A stretch of DNA of 18,423 bases from Solirubrobacteraceae bacterium. GTDB lineage: Bacteria > Actinomycetota > Thermoleophilia > Solirubrobacterales > Solirubrobacteraceae. Location: the NCBI GenBank assembly GCA_017882405.1, contig JADGPO010000112.1:1-18423 (forward strand). Reading direction: 5' to 3'. Below, piece by piece: positions 6,379-14,047 of the stretch. The notes under the pieces are model-generated. The model was not told the origin of the DNA and ran no database searches. It saw nothing but the letters and a program-made list of their open reading frames with translations. The position numbers were made by a program, and so were the translations under genes. The first letter of the stretch is position 1. Each line of letters starts with the position of its first letter.

Positions 6379-6604
6379 GTCCTGCACGAGCGCCTCGCAC
6401 TCCACGCGATAGCGCAACGAGCGCCCAGCTCCTCGGCGTGCGCTCGGAGGATCGGCTCCAGCGCGTCCTGGTCGATGAACGCCCGCACGGTCGGGCTGAA
6501 CTCCTCTACCCCGGCGTTCAGGTTGGCGAAGAAGGTTCCGAGCTCGCGACCCGCCAGTGACTTGACGTTGTTGATCCCGCCGTCAGGGTGGTACTGCTGC
6601 ACCT
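6379..6604 (-). pseudogene. FAD-dependent aromatic monooxygenase, internal fragment
   Basis: About 75 residues of a PheA/TfdB/MhpA-like flavoprotein hydroxylase remain: QQYHPDGGINNVKSLAGREL, TFFANLNAGVEEFSPTVR, and FIDQDALEPILRAHAEELGA. A one-base frameshift near 6420 is followed by LRYRVECEALVQD. In the family this stretch lies after the FAD GxGxxG motif and leads to the strand before the DG motif; both motifs are absent here. Upstream it is joined to a MetE-like fragment and downstream to an alcohol dehydrogenase fragment. When whole, such an enzyme would hydroxylate a phenolic ring ahead of the dioxygenase encoded in the same operon. Confidence 0.65.
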
Positions 6605-7143
6605 GCCGTCGCGACCGGGCTGGCGTCCGAAGCCGCAGTACATGGCCACGCCGAAGTCATCCAGGTACCTGGAGGCCGTGGCGTGGCGCCGGCGCAGGCC
6701 GGGGACGCCGTCCAGCGGCAGCACGATGCCCAGGAACACCCGCGCCGGCCCGGGGTCGAGTTCGGCCAGCGGGGCGAAGAAGCGCTCGTCCTCTGAGCGC
6801 AGGTACCGCGGGCCGGCGAGGTGCAGCCAATCGACGGCGCGACCCGACTCGGCGACCGCGTAGTTGGCCATGCGCACCAGCACGCTGAGGTCCTGGGTCT
6901 CGTACATCGGCCACTCGGGGAACGTGCCGTAGCAGAGGTGGTAGCCGACGAGGACCTCCTCGGGGATCAGCGGGGTCAGTCGCTTGCGCGGCCAGCTGTC
7001 CCAGTGCAGCTCGCTGACGCCCTCGCGCACCGCGAAGATCGGCGTCTCATAGGCGTGGCGCGGGATCCCGGTGGGCGACTCGGTCTCCTTCACGACCACC
7101 ACGTCGGGGTGGGGCCGGCACAGATGCTCGCGCTCGTAGCCCA
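6605..7143 (-). pseudogene. MetE-like (COG0620-type) barrel protein remnant with unassigned N-terminal piece
   Basis: The open frame from about 7102 to 6605 has two parts. The second (about 6960-6605) contains GYHLCYGTFPEWPMYETQDL, VVRMAN-like VLVRMANYAVAESG, VDWLHLAGPR and FLGIVLPLDGVPGLRRR, then FGVAMYCGFGRQPG. I recognise this as the C-terminal half of a cobalamin-independent methionine-synthase-like TIM barrel of unknown role found near catabolic genes. The first part (YEREHLCRPHPDVVVVKETE and SPTGIPRHAYETPIFAVREG) I cannot assign; it seems joined at about 6990. The usual N-terminal half of the MetE-like protein is absent, and the 3' end runs into FAD-monooxygenase sequence in another frame. 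The family call is from memory and moderate. Confidence 0.5.
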
Positions 7144-7144
7144 G

Positions 7145-7499
7145 CCGGTCAGACCCGGCATGTCGCGCTTGACGTCGAAGCCGAGCACGCTCTGGACGTA
7201 GGCCAGGTGGCGGTAGCCCACCGGGAAGGCGCTCAGGCGCTCGGGCTCCAGTTGCAGCGGCGTGCCGGGGTTCACCGGGTCAAGCCTGTCCTGCTGGCGC
7301 AGGACGATCCCCCACCGTCCCTGCCGCTTCTCCAGGAAGTCGTAGAACCGACCGGTGCACACCGCGTCGCACTCACGCCGTGCACGGTCACGCCGTCGTC
7401 GTGCCAGACGGTGGCGAAGCGCTCCCAGTCACCGGCGTCGCGCCACACCGCCCAGTCCTGCACGAGCTGGCCGATCGCCTGGTAGTCGTGGTTGGTCAT
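7145..7499 (-). pseudogene. NTF2/SnoaL-like protein with internal deletion
   Basis: ATG 7499 overlaps the dioxygenase stop codon (ATGA), so this was the next gene of the operon. The N-terminus DYQAIGQLVQDWAVWRDAGD followed by ERFATVWHDDGVTVHG is a standard NTF2-like start (cone-shaped alpha+beta fold, as in SnoaL cyclases and dehydratases). At about 7378 the frame shifts and roughly 50-60 expected residues are missing. The C-terminal part resumes as CDAVCTGRFYDFLEKRQGRW, continues to YRHLAYVQSVLGFDVKRDMP, and ends near 7145. Two more short frame jumps may exist near 7290. Such proteins often accompany ring-cleavage genes, but the family has many roles. The internal loss removes the core strands, so the product is probably dead. 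Confidence 0.7.
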
Positions 7500-8497
7500 G
7501 TCAGCGTCGGGATCCGGCTGGTGGGCGGGATCGGCGGCCCGGTCGCCTCGCCGCTGATATCCGGCGTGCCGTAGGTGTGGAAGGTCGACACCGTCTCGAC
7601 CCCCCACGCCTGGCCGCGCGCCCGTTCGGCCTCTGACCACACCACGGGCTCGTACGCGGGGTCGTAGATGAAATGCGTCCCGGTGGTGACCTCCACCCGG
7701 TTGCCACCCGGCTCGTAGACGTAGAGGAACATGCCCTGGGCGACGGCGTGCTTGGAGGGCGCGGCCTCGATCGGCACGTCGGCGTCGAGGAACAGGTCGG
7801 CAGCGCGCAGCAGCTCCTCGCGCGTGTCGACGAACCACGCCAGGTGATGCAGCCGGCCGGACGCTCCGGCGTGATCGGCGACGTAGATCAGCTCGTGGGC
7901 GGCGATCGTCAGACTCATCCACGCCCCGGACTCCTCGCCGCTGTTGAGGATCACCTGCTCATAGGTTCGAAAGCCCAGCAGATCCTCGGCGAAACGTCGG
8001 TTGGCAGCGACGTCGGCGGCCAGGATGTTGACGTGATCGATGCGCTTGACGGACGCGCCGCGATCCACGTGGCGCTGCGGGACGTTCTTCAGCCGCGGGC
8101 GCAGCTCCTCGGGCGGCTGGTAGCGCTCGGACTCGTAGAAGAGCTCCATGCGGTGGCCGTCGGGGTCACGAAACTGGTACGCCGGGCCGTGGCCGTGGTC
8201 GCCCTCGCTCCATCCGTCTCCCAGACCGGTCGCCTCAATCGCCTGGACGCGGCGCTCCAACGCTTCGGGGCTCCAAGCGCGGAGGGCCGTGTGGCCGAGG
8301 CCGGGCAGCGCGGACTCGGTCAGCTTGAGCCCGTAGGGCTGATACTCGCCCCAGCCGCGCAGGAACACGGACTGGCCGGAGCGGGACTCGATCTGCATCC
8401 CGAACAGATCAGTGAAGAAGTCCAGGCTCTCCTGGGGAAACGGGGTCAGCAGCTCGGCATGATGAATGTGAGCCAGATCCTGCAGCGGTTCTGTCAT
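7496..8497 (-). CDS. Extradiol ring-cleavage dioxygenase, two-domain VOC type (catechol 2,3-dioxygenase-like)
   Basis: A 333-residue type I extradiol dioxygenase with two vicinal-oxygen-chelate domains (about residues 8-125 and 151-275). The Fe(II) triad is visible in the second domain: His155 in IDHVNI, His217 in RLHHLAW, and Glu269 in GNRVEV. The length and spacing match XylE/BphC relatives (153/214/265 in XylE). It would open a catechol-type ring next to the hydroxyls. ATG 8497 is chosen because it overlaps the upstream stop as ATGA and has GGAGGG nine bases before; a longer frame to 8764 is only read-through of the RraA-like gene. The stop overlaps the NTF2-like ATG in the same way. The protein looks intact. 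Substrate is unknown. Confidence 0.87.
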   Translation of the reverse strand: MTEPLQDLAHIHHAELLTPFPQESLDFFTDLFGMQIESRSGQSVFLRGWGEYQPYGLKLTESALPGLGHTALRAWSPEALERRVQAIEATGLGDGWSEGDHGHGPAYQFRDPDGHRMELFYESERYQPPEELRPRLKNVPQRHVDRGASVKRIDHVNILAADVAANRRFAEDLLGFRTYEQVILNSGEESGAWMSLTIAAHELIYVADHAGASGRLHHLAWFVDTREELLRAADLFLDADVPIEAAPSKHAVAQGMFLYVYEPGGNRVEVTTGTHFIYDPAYEPVVWSEAERARGQAWGVETVSTFHTYGTPDISGEATGPPIPPTSRIPTLT

Positions 8498-9126
8498 GTG
8501 CGTGAGCCCTCCGCTCGTTCGCGCAGCCCGTCGAGGTCGTATGACAGGGCGCCGTCCTGGAGCTTGGCGCGCTTGACCCGCTCGCGCTCCTCGCGCTGAA
8601 GCGACGCGTCCAGCACCTCGTCGAGGCGCTCCTGCTCGATCACGGCAACTCCGTCGGCGTCGAGCACGAGCACGTCGCCCTGGCGGATCGTCGCGCCGCC
8701 GACGACCACCGGCTCGCCGATCGTGCCGGCGACGTCCTTGGCGGCGCCGCGGACCCGGACCCATCGCGCCCAGATCGGCAGGCCGAGCTCGGCCAGCTCC
8801 TCGGTGTCGCGCACCGAGGCGTCGATCAGCATCCCGGCCGCGCCCTGAGCGCGGGCCTGCGTGGCCAGCAGGTCGCCGACCAGCGCCACCGGCCGCGGTT
8901 CGGGCATCGTCAGCACGATCACGTCCCCCGGCTGCACGACGGCCATCACGGCGTGCACCATCAGGTTGTCGTCCTGCCCGCAGACCACCGTCCGCGCCGG
9001 GCCTGCCACCCGCGACCCGGGGACTATCTGGTGCAGGTTGGCGTCGACGTAGCCGCCGCGCCCGCCGGCCTCGTAGACGGTCGCCGACCCGAGGCGAGCC
9101 AGCTCTTGGAGCTTCCCGTCGCTCAC
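8494..9126 (-). CDS. RraA-like / 4-carboxy-4-hydroxy-2-oxoadipate aldolase family
   Basis: A 210-residue protein of the RraA/HMG-CHA aldolase family (PF03737). Seen: the N-terminal helix with SATVYEAGGR, GPARTVVCGQDDNL, the GDLLATQARAQGAAG loop and IDASVRDTEEL, where Arg106-Asp107 match the substrate and metal-binding pair of the aldolase. From family knowledge the aldolase form (GalC/LigK/ProA) splits 4-carboxy-4-hydroxy-2-oxoadipate into pyruvate and oxaloacetate. A plain RraA RNase E inhibitor role is unlikely because of the metabolic context. GTG 9126 overlaps the preceding TGA (GTGA) and fixes the start. The last 40 residues are a charged helical tail (LQREERERVKRAKLQDGALS) longer than in typical RraA. 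It lies between the PIG-L hydratase-like gene and the dioxygenase gene. Confidence 0.83.
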   Translation of the reverse strand: MSDGKLQELARLGSATVYEAGGRGGYVDANLHQIVPGSRVAGPARTVVCGQDDNLMVHAVMAVVQPGDVIVLTMPEPRPVALVGDLLATQARAQGAAGMLIDASVRDTEELAELGLPIWARWVRVRGAAKDVAGTIGEPVVVGGATIRQGDVLVLDADGVAVIEQERLDEVLDASLQREERERVKRAKLQDGALSYDLDGLRERAEGSRT

Positions 9127-9839
9127 AGCGCGCTCACCACCTGGGGCGTGACCCGCTGGAAGGCCTCCGCCTGGCGGATCTCGGCGTTCCCCGACGAACG
9201 CCGGGCATGGTTGCCGCGGTGGTCGGCCCGCTCGCGGTAGTAGGTCTGCAGATAGGCCTGGGCCTTCATCTCCCCCATCGCCGCGACCTTGGCCTCCATC
9301 ACCGCCGTGATGTCGACGAACGTCGTCGGCGTGAAGTTGCACAGCTCGGGCTGATGGGGCTCGAACAGGAAGAACGCAGGCGGCTCGATCGTGGCGAACG
9401 CGCTCTGCACACCCGCGCCGGCGGCCAGGCTGCGCGCCCGCTGCACCGCCGCGTAGGCCACCGGGTGATCGGGGTTGAACGGATCGGTGTCGGTGTGGGT
9501 GATCAGCACGTCGGGTCCGAACTCGCGGATCACCTCGGAGATCTGCTCCAGCGCGGCCGTGTCGATCTGGAGCGGGTAATCGCCGAGGTCGAGGCAGTGG
9601 AAGTCGGCGCTCAGCGTTTCCGCCGCCCGCTCGGCCTCGGCGTGGCGCACGCGCTTGACGTTCTCGACCGTCTGGCCGTCCTCCTTCCACAGCTCGCCAG
9701 ACTCACCGCGCTCACCGTAGGAGAGAGCTATCACGCGGCCGGAGCCCCCGTTCGAGGTGCACACCGCGAGCGCTCCGCCCGCGCGCCACACGAAGTCGGC
9801 CGAGTGCGCGCCGATCACCAGCATTCGCTCGGCGCTCAC
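9123..9839 (-). CDS. PIG-L/LmbE-family protein, probable 4-oxalomesaconate hydratase-like (GalB type)
   Basis: A 238-residue PIG-L-fold metalloprotein. The usual AHPDD zinc motif reads GAHSADFVWRAGGA (His12, Asp15). This wording I associate with GalB, the zinc-dependent 4-oxalomesaconate hydratase of Pseudomonas putida, more than with sugar deacetylases. The second zinc region is THTDTDPFNPDHPVA (His115, His125). YGERGESGELW follows the second strand as in that group. The product of a GalB step is the substrate of the aldolase encoded next, which supports the assignment. GTG 9839 overlaps the TGA of the upstream hydrolase (GTGA). The C-terminus (ADHRGNHARRSSG, AEAFQRVTP) is complete and family-like. 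The alternative is an N-deacetylase of an unknown conjugate. Confidence 0.78.
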   Translation of the reverse strand: MSAERMLVIGAHSADFVWRAGGALAVCTSNGGSGRVIALSYGERGESGELWKEDGQTVENVKRVRHAEAERAAETLSADFHCLDLGDYPLQIDTAALEQISEVIREFGPDVLITHTDTDPFNPDHPVAYAAVQRARSLAAGAGVQSAFATIEPPAFFLFEPHQPELCNFTPTTFVDITAVMEAKVAAMGEMKAQAYLQTYYRERADHRGNHARRSSGNAEIRQAEAFQRVTPQVVSAL

Positions 9840-10753
9840 AACGGCTGCGCTCCCGCCACGCGGCGGCTGTTGACCACTGCCATCACGTGCACCTCGTCCT
9901 CGCTGAAGCCGGCTGCCAGCAGCCGGTCGACCATGATCGCCATTCCGTCCTCCACGGGTGGGTTGAACACCTGACCGAGATCCGTCGAGAGCACCGAGTG
10001 CTGGTAGCCGGCGGCGCGGATGTTCTCGATCCACTGCTCCCACGCGATCTTGCCCGTGTGCGGAGTGGTCATGCAGCGTTCCAGCAGCGCCCCCCGCCCG
10101 GCCAGCGCGACCTGATCCTCCACCGACAGGCTCTGCGCAGGGAACTCGGGATGGGTGATGACGATCTCGGTGACCCCCTGTTCCAGGGCGGCGCCGACGA
10201 CGGCGAAGATCTCGTCGCGCGCCAGGTGGCCGGTGGCCAGCAGCAGCCCGTGGTGGGCGATCCGCTCCAGCACCGCCCGCGCTTCGGGCAGGACCGCGCC
10301 GTCCTCGTCGACGACCGGGACGGGATCGATCTCGATGCCCTGCTCGCGCAGCTCCAACTGGAGCTTGACCCACACGGGGACCTTCGCTCCGGCGGGAGCT
10401 TCGCGCTCGTGGGACTCGTTGACCGAGTCGACGGTCGGCAGCCATACCGTGCGCACGCCCTCGCGCGCGGCCACCTCCACCGCGAGAGGGTTGAGCCCCC
10501 CGACGGCGCGGTTGACCACGATCGCGCCCCGGCAGTCGATCCCGGGAACGGCGGCCCGCACCACCGCCGCGCGCTCGGCCGTCGAGGTGTAGTGGGACTT
10601 GAGCGTGAACCCGTCCATCCCCAGCTCCAGGAAGCGGTGCGCGAGCGAAACGTCGTCCACGATCCGGGGGACGACATCGGGCGCCACGTGGACGTGGGTG
10701 TCATAGGCGCCGCGCAGCAGCGCGCGCGCGCGGTCCGAGACGGGCGGTCTCAT
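9836..10753 (-). CDS. DUF6282 amidohydrolase-superfamily protein
   Basis: A 305-residue protein of the metal-dependent hydrolase TIM-barrel superfamily, of the type annotated DUF6282. Visible: the metal HxH in AYDTHVHVAPDVV (His20, His22), GFTLKSHYTSTAERA (Lys52, His54), TGHLARDEI, VITHPEFP and the late Asp in VLSTDLGQVFNP. These are the positions expected for metal ligands along the barrel. No member's reaction is known to me. In this setting it may hydrolyse a lactone such as a pyrone intermediate before the hydratase, in place of LigI; this is inference only. The ATG at 10753 lies within the reading frame of a decayed GntR gene, so the natural start and promoter may have been lost or changed. 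No Shine-Dalgarno sequence is seen. Confidence 0.75.
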   Translation of the reverse strand: MRPPVSDRARALLRGAYDTHVHVAPDVVPRIVDDVSLAHRFLELGMDGFTLKSHYTSTAERAAVVRAAVPGIDCRGAIVVNRAVGGLNPLAVEVAAREGVRTVWLPTVDSVNESHEREAPAGAKVPVWVKLQLELREQGIEIDPVPVVDEDGAVLPEARAVLERIAHHGLLLATGHLARDEIFAVVGAALEQGVTEIVITHPEFPAQSLSVEDQVALAGRGALLERCMTTPHTGKIAWEQWIENIRAAGYQHSVLSTDLGQVFNPPVEDGMAIMVDRLLAAGFSEDEVHVMAVVNSRRVAGAQPL

Positions 10754-10936
10754 GCCTCGATGCCTGCAGGATCAGCTGGTGCAGCTCGGTATTGGCCTCC
10801 GACATCGCCAGCAGATCGCCGGCGGCGTGCAGGGCGACCATCTGCTCGGCGATCCGCCGCAGTTGGGCGACAGATGGCCGCTCATGATCTCGTCCCTGAG
10901 CGTGCGATAGGAGTCGGCGGCGCGGGGCGTGGTCAT
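10745..10936 (-). pseudogene. GntR/FCD regulator remnant lacking most of its DNA-binding domain
   Basis: From ATG 10936 (MTTPRAADSYRTLRDEIMSG) the first helix of a GntR regulator is clear, ending HLSP at about 10866. The recognition helices are then missing. In another frame the middle of an FCD domain follows: QLRRIAEQMVALHAAGDLLA, then MSEANTELHQLILQASRHET. This stops where the DUF6282 gene begins, so the last half of FCD is absent too. An in-frame upstream ATG at 10969 (MPGIADDPEHK) is also possible. Position and strand suggest it was the first gene and local regulator of the catabolic operon. The product is not functional. Confidence 0.7.
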
Positions 10937-10987
10937 CTTGTGCTCAGGATCGTCAGCAATCCCCGGCACACCCTATCGCGTGGCAAC

Positions 10988-12298
10988 TCAGGTGCCGAGA
11001 TCTCCCGCCGCCGCCACGATCGCCGCCGTGATCCGCTCCAGGTCGTCGTCGGCGGTGACGTAGGGCGGCATCGTGTAGATCAGGTCGCGGAAGGGGCGCA
11101 GCCACACTCCGCGCTGCACGGCCGTGCAGGTCACCCGGGCGACGTCGACCGGCCGGCCGAGTGCGACGACGCCGATCGCCCCCAGCACGCGGACGTCGCG
11201 CACGCCCGGCAGGTCGCGGGCCGGCGCCAGTCCGGCCGCCAGGCGCTTCTCGATGCGCGCGACGTCGGCGCGCCAGCCGCCTGAATCGAGCAGCTCCAGG
11301 CTGGCCAGGGCAGCCGAGCAGGCCAGCGGATTGCCCATGAACGTCGGCCCGTGCAGGAATGCCCCGGTCTCGCCGGCGTCGATCGCGTGGCCCACATGGG
11401 GCGCGCACAGGGTCGCCGCCAGGCTCATGTAGCCACCGGTCAGCGCCTTGCCGACGCACATCACGTCCGGGGTCACGCCGGCGTGGTCGGCCGCCCACAG
11501 CTCGCCGGTGCGCCCGAACCCGGTGGCGATCTCGTCGAGCACCAGCAGCAGTCCATGCTCGTCGCAGAGATCGCGCAGCAGCGAGACGATCTCCGGGCTG
11601 TAGAAGCGCATTCCGCCCGCCCCCTGCACGACGGGCTCGACCACGATCGCCGCCGCCTCCTCGGCATGGGCGCAGACCACGTCGGCGAGGTGCGCCGCGT
11701 ACGCCGGGTCAAGCGGTGACCCGTACCCGGCGGGCGGCCGGTCGGCGAACACCTGGGCGGCGACCGTCCCCGCGAACTGGGAGTGCATCCCGTCGACCGG
11801 ATCGCACAGGCTCATCGCCCCCAGCGTGTCGCCGTGATAGCCGCCCCGGATCGTGATCAGCCGCCGGCGCCGCGGCCGTCCCACGGCGCGCTGGTACTGC
11901 AGGCAGAGCTTGATCGCCACCTCGACGGCCACCGACCCCGAGTCGGCGAAGAACACCTGCTCGAGGCCCTCTGGAGCGAGCCCGGTCAGCCGCGTCGCCA
12001 GCGCGACGACCGGCTCGTGGGTCAGCCCGCCGAGCATCACGTGCGCCATGTCCTCCAACTGCTCGCGCAGGGCGGCGTCGATCACCGGGTGGCGGTAGCC
12101 ATGGATCGCGCACCACCATGACGACATGCCGTCGATCAGCTCGCGCCCGTCGCGCAGGCACAGCCGCACTCCGCTGGCGCCGGCCACCGGCAGCGGGGCC
12201 TGCGGATCGTCGATCGGCGCGTAGGGATGCCACACGTGGCGCCGGTCGGCGGCGAGAAGCTCGGCGTCCGATACGTGGGTGGTTCGCTCGCTGAGCAC
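10988..12298 (-). CDS. bioA: Adenosylmethionine--8-amino-7-oxononanoate aminotransferase (BioA)
   Basis: A complete 436-residue class III PLP aminotransferase that converts 7-keto-8-aminopelargonate to 7,8-diaminopelargonate with S-adenosylmethionine as amino donor in biotin synthesis. BioA features are seen: WHPYAPI near the N-terminus, [13 protein letters not shown] (the paired tryptophans typical of BioA), the [15 protein letters not shown] segment, RGGYHGDT, the PLP-ring aspartate D255 in [14 protein letters not shown] and the Schiff-base lysine K284 in [10 protein letters not shown]. The C-terminal [11 protein letters not shown] is also BioA-like. It begins at GTG 12298 without a clear Shine-Dalgarno sequence. 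No other biotin genes are in the window. It is bordered by two remnants, but its own frame is unbroken. Confidence 0.93.
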   Translation of the reverse strand: MLSERTTHVSDAELLAADRRHVWHPYAPIDDPQAPLPVAGASGVRLCLRDGRELIDGMSSWWCAIHGYRHPVIDAALREQLEDMAHVMLGGLTHEPVVALATRLTGLAPEGLEQVFFADSGSVAVEVAIKLCLQYQRAVGRPRRRRLITIRGGYHGDTLGAMSLCDPVDGMHSQFAGTVAAQVFADRPPAGYGSPLDPAYAAHLADVVCAHAEEAAAIVVEPVVQGAGGMRFYSPEIVSLLRDLCDEHGLLLVLDEIATGFGRTGELWAADHAGVTPDVMCVGKALTGGYMSLAATLCAPHVGHAIDAGETGAFLHGPTFMGNPLACSAALASLELLDSGGWRADVARIEKRLAAGLAPARDLPGVRDVRVLGAIGVVALGRPVDVARVTCTAVQRGVWLRPFRDLIYTMPPYVTADDDLERITAAIVAAAGDLGT

Positions 12299-12341
12299 CG
12301 TTCGCAGTCTTGCGCACCCCGCGGCGCCACGGTCCTCGACG

Positions 12342-12515
12342 TTAGGCGAACACCTCCACCCGCCCGCGACCGGCTGCCTTGGCGCGGTAGGCGGCCGCGT
12401 CGGCGTTGTCCAGCAGCGCCTCGGGATCGGAGGCGCCGAGCGCGATCCCCACGCTGGCCGACAGCCGAGTGCGCAGCAGGTCGACGGCTTCGGCGGCGAG
12501 GCTCGGGCGCCGCAT
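12342..12515 (-). pseudogene. GGDEF diguanylate cyclase, C-terminal fragment
   Basis: A 57-codon minus-strand frame, from ATG 12515 to TAA 12344-12342, contains [20 protein letters not shown] and [20 protein letters not shown]. This is the last third of a GGDEF domain (the strand after the active loop, then the final helix with the usual AD-A-YRAK-GR-GR pattern). The GG(D/E)EF loop, the substrate-binding region and any sensory domain are absent, so no cyclic-di-GMP synthesis is possible. It was probably a longer gene reading in the same direction, cut off just before 12515. The fragment sits between the bioA start and the lipoyl-protein gene. Confidence 0.7.
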
Positions 12516-12567
12516 GTCGATCGTCTGGCTCGTTGTCCATAGCGGCGACCGCCGTCGGCGGGGGCGA

Positions 12568-12807
12568 TCAGGTCCGCAGGACCGCCAGGATCCGGTCGAC
12601 CTTGACCACGTCGCCCTTGGCGACCATCAGCTTCTCGACCACACCGTCAGCCGGAGCCTCGATCTCGACGTTCGCCTTGTCGGTGGCGACCTCCAGCAGC
12701 ACGCTGCCCTTCTTGACCCGGTCGCCGGTGGCCGCACGCAACTCGATCACCTCGATCTGCGCGCTGTCTCCCGGATCCTCGATCCGGATATCGATCCGCT
12801 CGGCCAT
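12568..12807 (-). CDS. Stand-alone lipoyl-domain protein
   Basis: A 79-residue single biotinyl/lipoyl-attachment domain. The modified lysine is K44 in [17 protein letters not shown], at the hairpin turn where 2-oxoacid dehydrogenase lipoyl domains carry (E/A)TDKA, which points to lipoate rather than biotin. The N-terminus ([13 protein letters not shown]) and the end ([10 protein letters not shown]) are those of a complete domain. ATG 12807 has AAGGA almost touching it, a poor spacing. It reads in the same direction as the E2 and E1 genes 1.4 kb upstream and may donate a swinging arm to that complex. It could also be the surviving N-terminal domain of a larger E2, since a remnant lies directly upstream and downstream. 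Confidence 0.75.
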   Translation of the reverse strand: MAERIDIRIEDPGDSAQIEVIELRAATGDRVKKGSVLLEVATDKANVEIEAPADGVVEKLMVAKGDVVKVDRILAVLRT

Positions 12808-12824
12808 TCCTTAGGAGCGAATTG

Positions 12825-12965
12825 AAGCGCAGCCGCAAAGCGTGGTGCCCGGGACGGGCCGAGCTGGTGCCCGGAACGTACTGCGTCAACGCCGACGTCG
12901 GCACCGACGCGATGCGCTTCTGCGCCGGGCTGCCCGAGCGCGCCGGGGTGGTGTGCTGCCCGTCA
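12825..12965 (+). pseudogene. Class I/II aminotransferase, C-terminal-region fragment
   Basis: One plus-strand frame reads AELVPGTYCVNADVGTDAMR followed by FCAGLPERAGVV. This matches the small-domain segment of fold-type I PLP aminotransferases of the methionine/kynurenine/succinyl-DAP group (usual wording GTYFVNADV ... FC..LPE..GVVA.P). Everything before it (PLP-binding lysine domain) and the closing arginine segment are missing. At about 12966 the DNA passes into GH65 sequence in another frame. There are only about 45 residues, so the exact subgroup cannot be given. Confidence 0.5.
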
Positions 12966-14047
12966 GGGGCGGGATCCACCCCGAGTTCGCCGGCTATCAG
13001 GATCAACTGGTCAAGCAGGCCGATGTGACGCTGCTGCCCTACCAGTGGCAGTTCCCGATGTCCAAGCGGGTCGAGCAGGCAGACCTGAACTTCTACGTGG
13101 AGCGCACCGATCCTGGCGGCCCCTCGATGGACGACGCCGTGAGCCTGATCAACACCGCCGCGCTCGGGACCCCCGGCTGCGCGAGCTTCGTGTTCACGCA
13201 GCGCAGCTACGAACCGTTCATCAAGGATCCCTTCGACCAGTTCTCCGAGACCAAGACCGGCGGGGCGTTCACGTTCATGACCGGGATCGGCGGCTTCCTC
13301 CAGGAGTTCCTCTACGGCTATTCGGGCCTGCGCTGGGGGGCCGGCGCGGTCACGCTGGCCCCCAGCCTCAACGCACAGCTGAGCGGTGTGACACTGCGCA
13401 ACCTGCAGTGGCGCGGCCGCACGTTCACTGTCTCGGTTGGCCCGCGGACGACGACCGTCGCGTTGACCGGCGGACCGTCGCTGCCGCTGATGACGCCCGC
13501 TGGCCGGCGCACGGTCAACGCCGGCCACCCGGTGACGCTGCGCACCGCGCGGCCCGATCTGACGCCCACCGGCGACGTCGTGCGCTGCGGCGGGGCGTCG
13601 GCCACCAGTGCGCTGCCCGGGGCGCCCCCGCTGGCCGCCGTCGACGGCAGCGCGGCTACCGACTGGCAGCCCGTCTCGCTGCCGGCGGCGGTCACCGCGC
13701 CGGTGGGCGGCCGGCAGCGGACGATCAGCAAGGCGACCCTCGTGTGGGGTCACTTCTGGCCCGGCCCGACCAAGCCCAACGTGCACCCCAAGCCCCGGCC
13801 GGTGACGTCCTTGAGCGCGACGAGCTTCGCCTTCCAGGTGTCGGGCGACGGCCGCTCGTGGCACACGGTCATCAGTGTCCGCCGGCTGCGGCGCGCCGAC
13901 ACCGTCCACCTGCGCTTCACTGCCGTCAAGGCGCGCTACGTGCGCCTGCGGATGACCAAGGGCAACTCGACCGTGCCGGTGGTGGTCAACAGCAAGCCGG
14001 CGCACGAGACGCTCACCCCGATGCTCCAGGAGCTGATCGTCAGCTGA
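12964..14047 (+). pseudogene. GH65 glycoside hydrolase/phosphorylase with discoidin-like domain, 5'-truncated
   Basis: The continuous frame of about 360 residues starts inside the (alpha/alpha)6 barrel of family GH65 (maltose/trehalose/kojibiose phosphorylase or acid trehalase group). Seen: GIHPEFAGYQDQLVKQADVT, ADLNFYVERTDPGGPSM, the helix ending GFLQEFLYGYSGLRWG, and the C-terminal beta-sheet domain (NAQLSGVTLRNLQWRGRTFT). Then follows a galactose-binding, F5/8-type-C-like module (from about 13600: AAVDGSAATDWQPVSLP, RADTVHLRFTAVKARYVRLR). The N-terminal beta-sandwich and the catalytic-acid Glu region are absent, so the protein cannot work. The left end abuts an aminotransferase fragment with no start codon of its own. 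The discoidin-like tail suggests the parent was a secreted carbohydrate-active enzyme. Confidence 0.68.

Noticed and set aside
8494..9690. 398-codon minus-strand frame ending as the RraA-like protein
   Set aside because: Its upstream half is a shadow of the PIG-L gene. The 4-bp overlap and the family N-terminus place the real start at GTG 9126.
9887..11284. 465-codon plus-strand frame
   Set aside because: Antisense to DUF6282, the GntR remnant and bioA; His/Arg/Gly-rich shadow.
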